The notes: generated from the letters alone by a model not told the origin. Positions 1 through 8,096 are shown, numbered from the stretch's first letter. The stretch: 64,000 nucleotides of DNA from Euzebya pacifica (GCF_003344865.1 NZ_CP031166.1:248001-312000), one strand, 5' to 3'. Numbers and translations: made by a program.

Positions 1-2
1 CG

Positions 3-533
3 ATGGCCCAAGTCGGCGGCGACCCGTGGGACGCCTACTGCGCGATCGTTGCCGACCACGCCCCCGGGGCCGACCCGGCAGGAGTGCCAGTCCCCGTCCG
101 GCTGCTGTGGGAGGCGCTCCACGAGATCGACACCACCATCGCCTGCCTGCCCAACGACTGGCCGGGCGTCCACACCTACGGCAACCCCCACGTCCAGGAC
201 CTCACCGACGACACCGCCGCATGGGACGACACCTGGGGCACCCGATGGGGCCACACCCTGGACCTGATGACCGCCTGGGACGACCTGGGCATGACCCAAC
301 CCGAAGCGGCCGTGTGGTCCTCCCGCGGCTACCACCCGCAGGACGCCGCAGCCCTCACCGACCTCGGCCACGACACCGACAGCACACTCCTCGACGAATG
401 GGAAGCGCTGCCAGACCGGCCGCACCTGAACCTGTGGGGCGCCGCCTGCCCCAACCTGACCCGACCGGTCGACGTGCTCCGCCGCGCAGGATGCCCCGCC
501 CCGTGGCGCTCCGCATTCCGCCTCGCCCACTGA
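3..533 (+). CDS. Trp-rich acidic protein of unknown function (start uncertain)
   Basis: Unrecognised protein of about 176 residues. The frame is open from the first base of the window, so the ATG at 3 may not be the real start. It is acidic and has 11 tryptophans, several in Trp-Asp pairs (WDDTWG, WDDLG, DEWEAL), and has no signal peptide or membrane segment. Third codon positions are nearly all G or C, which separates it from its shadow frames. A lipoprotein gene follows 53 bases later on the same strand. Function unknown. Confidence 0.6.
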   Translation: MAQVGGDPWDAYCAIVADHAPGADPAGVPVPVRLLWEALHEIDTTIACLPNDWPGVHTYGNPHVQDLTDDTAAWDDTWGTRWGHTLDLMTAWDDLGMTQPEAAVWSSRGYHPQDAAALTDLGHDTDSTLLDEWEALPDRPHLNLWGAACPNLTRPVDVLRRAGCPAPWRSAFRLAH

Positions 534-586
534 CCCGGCTCTTGTGCAGCGCGGGGCCGTCCACCTCGTCCGCTACCGTAGCGGCC

Positions 587-1729
587 ATGCAGTTCTCGTT
601 GTCGTGGGTCGCCGCCCTCGTCGTTGCCGTCTCACTCCTCGCAGGCTGCACCGCCACCGACCCCGACGAACAGACCATCGCCGCAACCGATGTCGTGACC
701 GAACCGTCGGGCGACCCTCCGGTTGAGGCCTGCGTCGAGACGGTCCTTTCCGACATCGCCGTCCTCCTGTCGGGCGGTGACGCCAGCTGGACCGAGACTG
801 CGTTCATATACGGCGACGATGCCCGCACAGTCGTCCTCATGGGTCTGATGGAGGCAGTTGACGTCCACGTCGCACAAGGTCGGGCTGCGGCCCTGGCCCT
901 CGCGCAGGATGTCGTCACCCCCGAGTGCCAGGCAGTTGTCGCTGGCCTCCCGTCCCCCTCGACCTGGTGGACGATCGCCGGCGACCACGATCAGGCCTGT
1001 GCGGACGAGGTCATCGAACTCGTCCACGACGACCTGCGAACCGGACAACTCGACGGTGCCGCCGTCATCCGTGACGTGGCAGGCAGCCAGGCCGGCCAGG
1101 ACTACACGACCGCGCGGCTGGCGGCCTCCGCCATCAGGGCCGACTTCGGCCTGCACGCCGCCATCTGGAGCGAACCAGTCGTCCGGTTCGTCGTCGCCAT
1201 GTGCGGCGGGACGGTCTTCCCACCGACCGGGACAGACGCCGCTGCTCCGCCACCCGCCCCTGTCCCGGCCACCGTGCCCGATCCGCCGCCGGTCCCACCT
1301 GCACCGGCCGACATCGACGGCATGGGTTCAGCCGGGGACGGACGGTACGTCCACGTCGGGCTGGGCTGCGGGGACATGACCGGCGAGCTCGTCCTCGAGG
1401 ACGGCACCGGTGTCCTGCCAGACGGCGGGACCGCCACGGTCGCCGACGTCGTAACGGGTGACGTCGACGGGGTCGAGGGGCCGGCGGAGGTCGTTGTCGT
1501 CACCTGCAACCCCGGCGGTAACGTCGAGTTCGACGTCGTACTCGTCTACGACGCCCACGGCGTCCAGGTCGGCGGGACGATCGCTGGGCCGCTGGTCGGG
1601 GTGGTGGACGGCGCCGTGATCACCGCCTCCGTTGTCCACGCCGATTCCGACCCGGTGTGCTGTCCGTCGTTGACCGAGGATGTCCCCTGGGTCCTCCACG
1701 GGAACGAGTGGGTCCGTCAGGGGCCATGA
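587..1729 (+). CDS. Secreted lipoprotein, two domains joined by a Pro-rich linker
   Basis: Predicted 380-residue lipoprotein anchored on the outer face of the membrane. A basic-free but strongly hydrophobic N-terminus ends in the lipobox LLAGC (Cys21). An alpha-rich domain with spaced cysteines (about residues 35-205) is followed by a proline/alanine linker (about 213-235) and a beta-rich C-terminal domain containing CGDMTGEL and VVTCNPGGN. The family was not recognised. The ATG at 587 is chosen because the signal peptide begins exactly there and a -10 box TACCGT (574-579) lies 7 bases upstream, which suggests a leaderless mRNA. The open frame upstream to 26 is only the shadow of the preceding gene. 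Confidence 0.8.
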   Translation: MQFSLSWVAALVVAVSLLAGCTATDPDEQTIAATDVVTEPSGDPPVEACVETVLSDIAVLLSGGDASWTETAFIYGDDARTVVLMGLMEAVDVHVAQGRAAALALAQDVVTPECQAVVAGLPSPSTWWTIAGDHDQACADEVIELVHDDLRTGQLDGAAVIRDVAGSQAGQDYTTARLAASAIRADFGLHAAIWSEPVVRFVVAMCGGTVFPPTGTDAAAPPPAPVPATVPDPPPVPPAPADIDGMGSAGDGRYVHVGLGCGDMTGELVLEDGTGVLPDGGTATVADVVTGDVDGVEGPAEVVVVTCNPGGNVEFDVVLVYDAHGVQVGGTIAGPLVGVVDGAVITASVVHADSDPVCCPSLTEDVPWVLHGNEWVRQGP

Positions 1730-1746
1730 AGGCGACGCGGTGTTGC

Positions 1747-1977
1747 TCAGGACACGTCGATGACGAGGTCGTGGCGGCGAAGCCACGAGTTGACCGCACC
1801 CGCTGACACGCCGAGGCGAACGGCGATCTGCCGGGCCGTGCGACCCTCGCTGACCTGGGTGTACATCCAGTCCCCGTCGGCCAGGAGTTCCCGTGCCCGG
1901 CGACGCCGTTCCATGTGCTGGGCAGACGTCATCCGGACGGCACGGGGGATCGGACCTCGGGTTCGTGTGGTACTCAT
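1747..1977 (-). CDS. Small helix-turn-helix DNA-binding protein
   Basis: A 76-residue basic protein. The C-terminal half reads as one helix-turn-helix: GRTARQIAVRLGVSAGAVNSW followed by LRRHDL, the same signature seen in the tandem-HTH proteins at 19375, 22552 and 25960. The N-terminal part (residues 1-35) is arginine-rich. It is convergent with the lipoprotein gene, 17 bases from its stop. It probably binds DNA as a small regulator or recombination accessory; its target is unknown. Confidence 0.7.
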   Translation of the reverse strand: MSTTRTRGPIPRAVRMTSAQHMERRRRARELLADGDWMYTQVSEGRTARQIAVRLGVSAGAVNSWLRRHDLVIDVS

Positions 1978-1989
1978 CGGTTCTGATGG

Positions 1990-2220
1990 TCAGAGGTACC
2001 GCCGACACCTGACGCACCCAGCGTGCCCGGGGGCAACCCGCGACGCCGATGCGGATCCTGAGGCGTTCCAGAACCGGAACTCGGCGGCCTCCTCGTCGGT
2101 CAGGACGACCCCGAAGTACCGGCTGCGCGGCACGGCCGTCTCGACGATCGTCCCGTCGGAGCGGTCGATGCCCCAGGAGTGCTGGAGCCACCCGCCGTTG
2201 TCGGACTGGGCGTGATCCTC
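1990..2220 (-). pseudogene. C-terminal remnant of a coding sequence, start not found
   Basis: About 70 codons on the minus strand have strongly coding third positions and a natural composition (GWLQHSWGIDRSDG, FGVVLTDEEAAEFRFW), ending at 1990. No usable ATG, GTG or TTG precedes them: the frame runs straight into the perfect hairpin at 2220-2239. This looks like the 3' part of a gene cut at that hairpin, possibly by an old insertion. A rare start codon cannot be excluded. Confidence 0.4.
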
Positions 2221-2239
2221 CCCCGCCTGAAGGCGGGGG
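2220..2239. repeat. Perfect 8-bp stem hairpin, IS200/IS605-end-like or terminator
   Basis: CCCCCGCC and GGCGGGGG form a perfect stem around a TGAA loop. Read on the minus strand it is a GCCTTCAGGC hairpin followed by GGAGGATCAC. That resembles the subterminal hairpin of IS200/IS605-type right ends but would also serve as a transcription terminator for 2274-2564. A weaker copy of the same design (GCCGCCTTCAGGGCGG, minus strand) lies near 28792-28806. No transposase is present here. Confidence 0.45.
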
Positions 2240-2273
2240 CGTCGCGCCGCCTCGGTGGGGTGTTGCAGCACCA

Positions 2274-2564
2274 TCAGGCGAGGAGGGCTGCGACGGCGTC
2301 GGCCATCGTGTCGTGGTTGTCGCGGGGTGGGCCGCCGTCGACGGTCCAGACCTTGCGGGTGCCGGTTGGGTAGCGGATCCGGCCGTGCTTGCGGTAGGTC
2401 TCGATCCGGCGGGCCTTCACGATCCCGAGGGCCGTGCCGTTGCGCTCGATGCGGTAGGCCGCCTCGATCCGGTAGGCGTGCTCGCCGGGGTCGGTCGGGA
2501 CCGCGCGGACGTCGTCGGGGATGGTCACGAACATGGTGGACCGGACCTTGCGGCCGGCGCTCAT
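2274..2564 (-). CDS. Small basic protein of unknown function, last gene of an operon
   Basis: A 96-residue protein, basic in its middle, with FVTIPDDVRAVPTDPGEHA and KARRIETYRKHGRIRYP stretches and no membrane segment. The ATG at 2564 overlaps the TGA of the upstream 55-residue gene as ATGA, so the two are probably translationally coupled; a second ATG ten codons in is possible. It is the promoter-distal member of the minus-strand set 3651-2274. The hairpin at 2220-2239 lies just downstream and may end the transcript. Family not recognised. Confidence 0.65.
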   Translation of the reverse strand: MSAGRKVRSTMFVTIPDDVRAVPTDPGEHAYRIEAAYRIERNGTALGIVKARRIETYRKHGRIRYPTGTRKVWTVDGGPPRDNHDTMADAVAALLA

Positions 2565-2728
2565 GCCGCGACTCCTGTCGTGGGTGCGCCGACCGGTCCG
2601 TAGCGCCGGTCGTGGGACCGGATGATGCTGGCCCCGACGGGGTTGGCACGGAGAGCATCGCGGCGGATGCATTCGGCGAATGCGGCCTTGCGGGAGGCCG
2701 GCAACCCAACGGTCAACGTGGACGGCAT
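2561..2728 (-). CDS. 55-residue basic protein
   Basis: A short gene with clean coding third positions: it starts MPSTLTVGLPASRKAAFAEC and continues with IRRDALRANPVGASIIRSHD, ending in GVAA. The start lies 5 bases after the stop of the 114-residue gene, and its TGA overlaps the next ATG, so it sits tightly inside the operon. The basic, helix-forming middle could bind nucleic acid, but no family was recognised. Confidence 0.6.
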   Translation of the reverse strand: MPSTLTVGLPASRKAAFAECIRRDALRANPVGASIIRSHDRRYGPVGAPTTGVAA

Positions 2729-2733
2729 GGGGG

Positions 2734-3078
2734 TCACCACCGTACGAACCCGGTCGCGGGGAGGGTGTTGCGGCTCTCGCGGCGACGAGCCCGCAGGTCA
2801 GCGGCCATGCGGTCGTAGCGGTCGCACTGCTGGGCGGTACCGGGCGTATGGCGGCAGGTCATTGAGGAGCCGGGGTTGGAGCCGTTCCATGCGCGGCGGG
2901 CGGCCATCTGGGTGGGGTGGCCGGTGGTGACCCACTCGAACGCGGACATGTCGTAGTCGACGTCCCATTCGGGGTCCTCCCCGTCCTCCTCCGAACCCTC
3001 CCAGACGACCTCGAAGAAGCCGAGGTTCCACGTGCCGTCCTTCGACTGCCATGCGATATTCTCGCGATGGAACGACAC
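2734..3078 (-). CDS. Acidic/basic two-part protein of unknown function
   Basis: A 114-residue protein: an acidic, aromatic N-terminal half (WNLGFFEVVWEGSEEDGEDP, then WDVDYDMSAFEWV) and an arginine-rich C-terminal half with two cysteines (MTCRHTPGTAQQCDRYDRM). It lies 3 bases downstream of the 189-residue gene at 3082-3651, so it is almost certainly co-transcribed from the promoter at 3744-3772. Unrecognised; typical of small actinobacterial plasmid or phage proteins. Confidence 0.65.
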   Translation of the reverse strand: MSFHRENIAWQSKDGTWNLGFFEVVWEGSEEDGEDPEWDVDYDMSAFEWVTTGHPTQMAARRAWNGSNPGSSMTCRHTPGTAQQCDRYDRMAADLRARRRESRNTLPATGFVRW

Positions 3079-3081
3079 GGC

Positions 3082-3651
3082 TCAGCCCTCCGGGGTGGTG
3101 TCGAGGTCGAGCAGGGCGTGGGGGAGGCGGTACAGGTCGCCGTCGATCCGCAGGGTGGCGTACTTGCGGGTGGTCCTGACCACGGTGCCCGTCCTGCCGG
3201 AGAGGTCCGGTGTGAGGTCCAGACCGGCCTGGACGGTGGCGGTTCCGCCGGGGGAGGGGAGCGCGGCCTTGCGGGCCGCGCGGGTTGCGCGTGCGGTGGT
3301 GACGCGGTCGCGCCACGCCTGCGCGGTCTGGCGCTGGATGGCGGTGTCGTAGGCCTCCTCCACGGGGTCGAGGAGGTCCATGACCTTGGCCGGGGCGGCG
3401 TCGGCGTTGGGGCCCATCGTTTCGCCCATGTGCTTGAACGCGATCCACAGGTCGCCGTTGCGGGATTCGCGGGTGTACAGCGACACCTCGCAGACGACCT
3501 TGCCGTTGAACACCTCGGGGTGTCGGACGGCGGCGTAGACGACCCCGTCGGCGACGGCGGCGGCGAGGATCTCCGTGCCGCCGGCGTACTCGGCGGCGAA
3601 GGCGTCCAGGGTGGTGGTGCCGGGCGGGTAGGTGGTGGATCCCCAGCCCAT
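3082..3651 (-). CDS. Conserved plasmid/phage-type protein (DUF6927-like)
   Basis: A 189-residue protein. It begins MGWGSTTYPPG and contains DGVVYAAVRH, FKHMGETMGP and KVMDLLDPV followed by WRDRV, then a basic linker and a small C-terminal beta domain (TVVRTTRKYATLRIDGDLYR). The N-terminal layout (MGW start, a strand with VYAAVR, K.M.ETMGP and a later DLL.P...Y...WR) matches the uncharacterised DUF6927 family as I recall it; the number should be checked. The start is supported by AGGAG nine bases upstream and by the promoter at 3744-3772. It is the first gene of the operon reaching to 2274. Function unknown. Confidence 0.7.
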   Translation of the reverse strand: MGWGSTTYPPGTTTLDAFAAEYAGGTEILAAAVADGVVYAAVRHPEVFNGKVVCEVSLYTRESRNGDLWIAFKHMGETMGPNADAAPAKVMDLLDPVEEAYDTAIQRQTAQAWRDRVTTARATRAARKAALPSPGGTATVQAGLDLTPDLSGRTGTVVRTTRKYATLRIDGDLYRLPHALLDLDTTPEG

Positions 3652-3735
3652 CAGGCGTCGCTCCTGGAGGCACCGAGTGCGGTCGGTGTGGTGCTGGGCA
3701 TGGCGCTGCGAATCCCTTCCGAACCAGCTATGGTG

Positions 3736-3772
3736 TGCTACGTATCATAGCACTACAGCTTGGTTGGGTCAA
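3736..3772 (-). promoter_or_regulatory. Sigma-70-type promoter with overlapping palindrome
   Basis: On the minus strand TTGACC (3767-3772) and TATGAT (3744-3749) are 17 bases apart, a near-consensus promoter for the operon starting at 3651. The -35 box overlaps the stop codon of the upstream ParB-like gene. An imperfect palindrome, TGCTA at 3736-3740 and TAGCA at 3748-3752, straddles the -10 box and is a candidate operator. Confidence 0.65.
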
Positions 3773-4842
3773 GTGTGGGAGTCGGCGACCCACCCGCGGA
3801 TGCCGGCTCGCCACAGCCCGGTCACCGGCTCCACGAACGACGCCGCGACCCCTTCCGCGCCCGGTATGCCGAACGGCTGCTCGTCTGGGCGACGGACGTC
3901 GTTGACCACCCGGGCGGTCTCCTCGACGGTGAGCGGTTCGTACTCGCAGTCGTCGGGTGCCCCGTAGGCCATCGCCCACTCCTGGGGGGTGTGGGCCCCG
4001 TCGATGTCGACCACCAGGCCGTCCGGGGCGAGCACTCCGACGTGGAAGGGTTCGTCGTCGGTGGCCCACAGCCCGACGACCGGCCAGCCGTGGGCGCGGT
4101 GCATCGCTGCCGCCAACGCCCCGCAGCCGCCGAGGAGGAACGCGGCACGCGCCTGCTCGTCGAGCACCCCGGGTGTGATGTGGACCGTGCCGTCCCGGCA
4201 GTCGTAGGCGAGCACGCCGAGGTTGCGGTCACGGCGTTCGGCGACGTCGGCCCACCAGTCGTCGTCCCACGGGGCGGCGTCGTCGATCAGGTCGGTGTCC
4301 CCGTCCTCCACGGCGAACCGGTGGTAGTCCTCGACGCCCTCGGGTATCTGCCCGTCGTAGTCGGGGTTGTCCGCGGGTTCCCACGGGATCGGGGTCCCCG
4401 TCGCCATGGCGGCCACCACCCGGTGGTGCCCGTCGGTGCACCAGACGCCGTCGTGGACCTGGACGGGCTGCCGGATGCCGTCGCGTGCGACCGAGTCGAC
4501 GAACTCCTCCCAGGTCTGACCGTCCCCGCGTGCCCAGTGGGCGGGCCTGACGGCGATGTCTGCTGCCGATGCCCAGGTCGGCCCGTACTCGCTGGGCACG
4601 AACCGGTCGGTGAACTCCTCGGGTGACAGCACCGACGGGATCCCGGCCAGATGGGTCGCCGCGACCGTCGGGGCGGGGAGGGCTGCCATCGGGTCGTTCG
4701 TGGCCACCCGTGCCGAGGCGCGGCGGATTCGCGCAGGGGCGACCGGTGGCTGGCCGGCGGCGGTGCGGACCGGGTGGGCCCTGACCGGCACGGTCCGGCC
4801 AGTCGCCGGGTCGTGCCTGGTGTGCGCGCGCCGAAGGGTCAT
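3769..4842 (-). CDS. ParB/sulfiredoxin-fold protein fused to a Cys-His-Asp domain
   Basis: A 357-residue fusion. Residues 1-55 are basic and low in structure. Residues 60-160 form a ParB/Srx-like fold: EEFVDSVARDGIRQPVQVHD, then WCTDGHHRVVAAMATG, the usual signature around the nucleotide-binding helix. The C-terminal half (about 195-330) has GGCGALAAAMHRAHGWPVV, then EPFHVGVLAPDGLVVDIDG, giving ordered Cys, His and Asp positions like a papain/transglutaminase-type triad; related domains occur at 11276 and 14113. There is no HTH, so it is not a classical partition ParB. It starts 7 bases after the stop of the 308-residue gene, suggesting one transcript. Confidence 0.65.
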   Translation of the reverse strand: MTLRRAHTRHDPATGRTVPVRAHPVRTAAGQPPVAPARIRRASARVATNDPMAALPAPTVAATHLAGIPSVLSPEEFTDRFVPSEYGPTWASAADIAVRPAHWARGDGQTWEEFVDSVARDGIRQPVQVHDGVWCTDGHHRVVAAMATGTPIPWEPADNPDYDGQIPEGVEDYHRFAVEDGDTDLIDDAAPWDDDWWADVAERRDRNLGVLAYDCRDGTVHITPGVLDEQARAAFLLGGCGALAAAMHRAHGWPVVGLWATDDEPFHVGVLAPDGLVVDIDGAHTPQEWAMAYGAPDDCEYEPLTVEETARVVNDVRRPDEQPFGIPGAEGVAASFVEPVTGLWRAGIRGWVADSHT

Positions 4843-4849
4843 GCCCCTG

Positions 4850-5776
4850 CTATTCCGGGCCCTCCCACCGGTCAGCGATCCGGCGACGGACCACGGGCAG
4901 GATGTCGCTGCGGGGGATGGCGCTCCGGCGCAGCCGCGTGGCGGGGTCCAAGGCCAGCATCGTCAGCGCCACCCCGCGCAGGGTGGTGTCGCCCAGGTCG
5001 CGGGCGATCGCTTCGAGCCCGTTGAGCGGGTAGTCGTCGGTGGGGTCGTCCAGCACGGCCGCGAAGCCGTATTCGCAGGCGACGTGAAGATGATTGCCGC
5101 CGAGGCGGCGGTAGCGGGCGGCGGTGGCGGCGAGCAGTGCTGCGGGGGCGTCGGGACGGGCCGACCACCTGGCCCCTTCGACGGCCCCGGCGACGTTCCA
5201 GCCGGTGAACCCGCGTGTGTCGGATGCGCCGTGGTAACCGAGCCGCCGGACGAGGTGGGCGAGTTCGTTGTACCGGCCGTTGTGGGCGTGGCAGGCCTGC
5301 GCGACCTGGCGGGCCACCCAGACGATCTCGGCCTCGACCAGGGCGTCGATGAGGGCGCAGACGCCACCGAAGTCGTGCATCTCCACGAGGAACGCCGCTG
5401 ACCAGATGTTGCTGATGGCGGCGTCGAGGTCGGCGCCGATGACGATGCCGTGGGCGTAGGCCTCCACGCAGACGAGGTCGAGCGCCTCCGACAACCGGTC
5501 GGTCCAGCCGGCGTGGATGGCGGTCACCGAGTCCGGGTCGTCGATGCGGGAGGCGGCAAGGGCGAGCCACGGGCCGACGGGGGAGTGGTTGATCTGGGCC
5601 GGCCCGCCGGTGCCGAGGAGTGTGTCGAAGGCGTGGCGGCCGATCATGTCGCGGTCGCCGACGTAGCAGGCGTTGGCCAGCACCACCGACGGAGGGCCGA
5701 CCCGGCCAGCGGCCGGGAGCGGCCCCGGGGCGCCCCGCAACGGCAGCAGGCCGGGGAGGGCCAGCGGGGCGGTCAC
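4850..5776 (-). CDS. Alpha-helical protein of unknown function
   Basis: A 308-residue protein rich in Ala, Leu, His and Trp, with many helix-like segments (WTDRLSEALDLVCVEAYAHG, VWVARQVAQACHAHNGRYNE, DTTLRGVALTMLALDPATR) and no membrane spans or recognised motif. The GTG at 5776 is taken as start because it overlaps the TGA of the upstream membrane-protein gene in a GTGA coupling; the frame upstream is that gene's shadow. It lies between a small membrane protein and the ParB-like gene in one minus-strand unit. Confidence 0.65.
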   Translation of the reverse strand: MTAPLALPGLLPLRGAPGPLPAAGRVGPPSVVLANACYVGDRDMIGRHAFDTLLGTGGPAQINHSPVGPWLALAASRIDDPDSVTAIHAGWTDRLSEALDLVCVEAYAHGIVIGADLDAAISNIWSAAFLVEMHDFGGVCALIDALVEAEIVWVARQVAQACHAHNGRYNELAHLVRRLGYHGASDTRGFTGWNVAGAVEGARWSARPDAPAALLAATAARYRRLGGNHLHVACEYGFAAVLDDPTDDYPLNGLEAIARDLGDTTLRGVALTMLALDPATRLRRSAIPRSDILPVVRRRIADRWEGPE

Positions 5777-6057
5777 GCGGCCACGACCGCATCTGCCGGC
5801 GCGTCCAGCGCCTGCCGCAACCCTGACGCGGCCGCCACTGTTTTGGTGGCGTCGTCCGGGACCGCCCGGACACGGGACAACCCGTGCCGCAGTTCCGGTT
5901 CGTACACCATCGCGCACGACACGAGCACGAGCAGCCCCGCGGTGAACCCGATGGCGGGTCCGCAGCCGCGCAGGGGACCCGTCCCGTCCGGTGGCGGGAC
6001 ACCATCGGCGGGTGGGGCGTGCGGCGGGCGGGGCACGGGGGAGGTTTCGTCGACCAT
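5773..6057 (-). CDS. Small single-span membrane protein
   Basis: A 94-residue protein with a Pro-rich N-terminus (about 1-35), one membrane span (AIGFTAGLLVLVSCAMVY) and an Ala-rich tail. The ATG at 6057 is preferred over the one at 6075 because a -10 box TATTGT (minus strand, 6065-6070) sits 7 bases before it, giving a leaderless transcript. The stop overlaps the GTG of the next gene. It is divergent from the XRE gene at 6123. Function unknown. Confidence 0.6.
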   Translation of the reverse strand: MVDETSPVPRPPHAPPADGVPPPDGTGPLRGCGPAIGFTAGLLVLVSCAMVYEPELRHGLSRVRAVPDDATKTVAAASGLRQALDAPADAVVAA

Positions 6058-6116
6058 GCGACCCACAATACGCATGCGACCGTCTGATACGCAATAGCCG
6101 CATTCGGATGTAGGAT
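6055..6116. promoter_or_regulatory. Divergent promoter region with direct repeats
   Basis: The 65 bases between two divergent genes hold two leaderless-type -10 boxes: TATTGT on the minus strand (6065-6070) and TAGGAT on the plus strand (6111-6116). CATGCGACC occurs twice (6055 and 6073, 18 bases apart), each followed by ATACG. The repeat is a candidate binding site for the XRE protein encoded at 6123. Confidence 0.45.
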
Positions 6117-6122
6117 GTGGGC

Positions 6123-6617
6123 ATGGCCAAATCGAAGAAACCCGGCGGCAACCGGCGTGTCCCGCCCGACGTCATCCGCGACGCGCTCATCCTGGGCGGG
6201 ATGGCCGCCTCACCCATTGGCCTTCCCGCCGCCGTCGTCCTCGGGGCCCTGGCAGGTGCCCGTCGGGCCCGTTACGTCCGCGCCCGACGCACCGAGCTGG
6301 GCCTCACCCAGGCCGAAGCAGCAGCAGCGGCCGGTGTGTCGTTACGGACGTGGCAGAACCTCGAGTCGGCCCGCCACAGGGTCGTCGCCGAATCGACCCT
6401 CGAAACCGCAATCGCCGCGCTGGCGATGCCCGAAACCGTCGAAGTGCCCGTCGCCCTGGACCCCGACGACGAGGACGCACTCGAAGCAGCGCTGCCGGTG
6501 ACCGGTGACCACGACGTCAGGGCGGGACGGCTGGCGCTGCGGCTTCGCGACCTGACCCCTGACCAGCTCGACGTCATCGAGGCCATGCTGGACCAGATGT
6601 CCCCCCGACGGCGATGA
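6123..6617 (+). CDS. XRE-family regulator with an N-terminal hydrophobic segment
   Basis: A 164-residue protein. After a basic start there is a Gly/Ala/Leu hydrophobic stretch (about residues 21-46, DALILGGMAASPIGLPAAVV) that could lie in the membrane, then a Cro/C1-type HTH (TELGLTQAEAAAAAGVSLRT then WQNLESARHRV) and a C-terminal helical region (LTPDQLDVIEAMLDQM). The ATG at 6123 is used because TAGGAT lies 6 bases upstream; a GTG two codons earlier is possible. It probably represses its own divergent promoter. Confidence 0.75.
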   Translation: MAKSKKPGGNRRVPPDVIRDALILGGMAASPIGLPAAVVLGALAGARRARYVRARRTELGLTQAEAAAAAGVSLRTWQNLESARHRVVAESTLETAIAALAMPETVEVPVALDPDDEDALEAALPVTGDHDVRAGRLALRLRDLTPDQLDVIEAMLDQMSPRRR

Positions 6618-7043
6618 GCAGCACCCGCCACGCCCGGTCGTGCAGGCCCCCACGACACCGTGGGCCGCAACCCGTCGGGTGCGCACGGCCTCAATCGAGG
6701 CCCCGCTGCACCGTCCAACCGGTCCCGTCCAACGTCCTCACCGGGAAGGCACCTCAGGCGGCACGCGGCTCAGGACAAGCAGGACGAAGCATCGACAGGA
6801 CCGAATCGATCGCCTGAGCACGGATCGACTCGACGTAGTCATGTGCAGGTACTTGGTCGGAGAGGTTCATGTGATTTCCGTTCGGATCGCTGGACATGCC
6901 CGTCACCATCGGAGGCCACCGACACCATCGGCACCCGGGTGCGCCACGCACCCGTTGCGCCGCAACGGGATCGGCAGGAAGGCGGCAGGTCGGCCAGCCC
7001 CGCCGACCGTCAAGGCCACGACCTCCAACACCCCGGAGCGGCC
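6618..7043. other. Gene-poor stretch, 426 bases
   Basis: No well-supported gene. On the minus strand a short frame from an ATG at 6870 to 6754 (38 residues, NLSDQVPAHDYVESIRAQAI) looks protein-like but has no clear ribosome binding site or -10 box. The plus-strand open frames here lack coding third-position bias. No insertion sequence end or tRNA was seen. Confidence 0.35.
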
Positions 7044-7316
7044 ATGACCGCGATCGTCCCCCCAGCACCGCAAGGACCCCGACGGCGACCCGCTGTCGCG
7101 GCCGTGCCCCCAACGGACCTCCACCCACGCGCAGCCAATCCCGTCCCGCCGCCACCGCCACCCGGCCCCGTCCCCAACTGGGAGGACCTGGCCGCTCCCT
7201 GCCGGCCAGACCCCTGGGCCGACCTGATCGGACTCCTGTCCTCCCGCCCGCACCGCTGGCAGATCACGGCCGCTGCAGTCGTCCTCGTCGTGCTTCTCGT
7301 CCTCCTCGCCACCTGA
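7044..7316 (+). CDS. Tail-anchored membrane protein
   Basis: A 90-residue protein with a long proline-rich cytoplasmic part (VPPPPPPGPVPNWEDLAAP) and one C-terminal span (WQITAAAVVLVVLLVLLAT) ending three residues before nothing else, a tail-anchor layout. GGAG lies 6 bases before the ATG. The frame upstream of 7044 lacks coding bias. Function unknown; it is followed by the DUF262 gene in the same direction. Confidence 0.6.
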   Translation: MTAIVPPAPQGPRRRPAVAAVPPTDLHPRAANPVPPPPPPGPVPNWEDLAAPCRPDPWADLIGLLSSRPHRWQITAAAVVLVVLLVLLAT

Positions 7317-7361
7317 AACGGAATGGCCGTGCCACACCCCCCGACACGAGGACCCGCCACG

Positions 7362-8096
7362 ATGCCATCGACCACCTGCGGCGCACCCACCCGAGCCGGC
7401 AGACCATGCAGCCGGCCGCTGGGCCCCAAGGGCTGCCCCGACCACCACACCACGGCACGGGCATCCACGCCCCCGCAGCCACCTGCCGCGCTCGGATCGT
7501 CGCCAACCGTCACACTCGACCCCATGCCCCAGCCATCCGCCCCCGGCCGCACCCTCCCGTCCTACCAGCTGGACGGCACCAAGCGACGGGTCAACGAGCT
7601 CGTCACGTGGATCCGTGACGGCATCATGGCGGTGGACCCGCCCTACCAGCGGGGGGCCGTGTGGACCGACCAGCAGCGCACCAACCTCATCAAGTCCATG
7701 CAGCTCGGCCTGCCGTTGCACGCCGTCATCGTGTCCGACCGAGGCGTCGAGGAGTCCGTCGCCGGACGCCCCCAGTTCGTCGTCGTCGACGGCCGCCAGC
7801 GGCTCGAAACGTTCACGGCCTGGTGGGACGGCAAGGTGTCGGCCCCGGCCAACTGGTTCGAGGCCAACGAGGTCGACCCCACCCGGATCGCCCCCGACGG
7901 CACCGTCACCCGCGACGGACTCACCGACCTCGGACGCCGCATGGCCGCCAACCGGTGGCTCATCGGCTTCCACGAGGTCAAGGGACTCACCGTCGAACAG
8001 GAGGCCGACCTGTACCTGCTGGTCAACTTCGGCGGTGTGGCCCAGACCGACGCCGACCGTCAACGCGCGGCGGCAATGGGCACCGGCCAGACATGA
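7362..8096 (+). CDS. DUF262 (GmrS-N-like) protein with N-terminal Cys finger
   Basis: A 244-residue protein. Residues 4-33 form a Cys/His finger (CGAPTRAGRPCSRPLGPKGC then DHH). Residues about 65-240 are a DUF262/ParB-like fold: YQLDGTKRRVNELV, DPPYQRGAVWTDQQRTNLIK, LPLHAVIV and VVDGRQRLETFTAWWDG, the nucleotide-binding motif shared by GmrSD-type and other NTP-driven restriction proteins. The HNH (DUF1524) half of GmrSD is absent. GAGGA nine bases before the ATG at 7362 sets the start; an upstream ATG at 7323 has none. Its stop overlaps the next gene's ATG. Confidence 0.8.
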   Translation: MPSTTCGAPTRAGRPCSRPLGPKGCPDHHTTARASTPPQPPAALGSSPTVTLDPMPQPSAPGRTLPSYQLDGTKRRVNELVTWIRDGIMAVDPPYQRGAVWTDQQRTNLIKSMQLGLPLHAVIVSDRGVEESVAGRPQFVVVDGRQRLETFTAWWDGKVSAPANWFEANEVDPTRIAPDGTVTRDGLTDLGRRMAANRWLIGFHEVKGLTVEQEADLYLLVNFGGVAQTDADRQRAAAMGTGQT

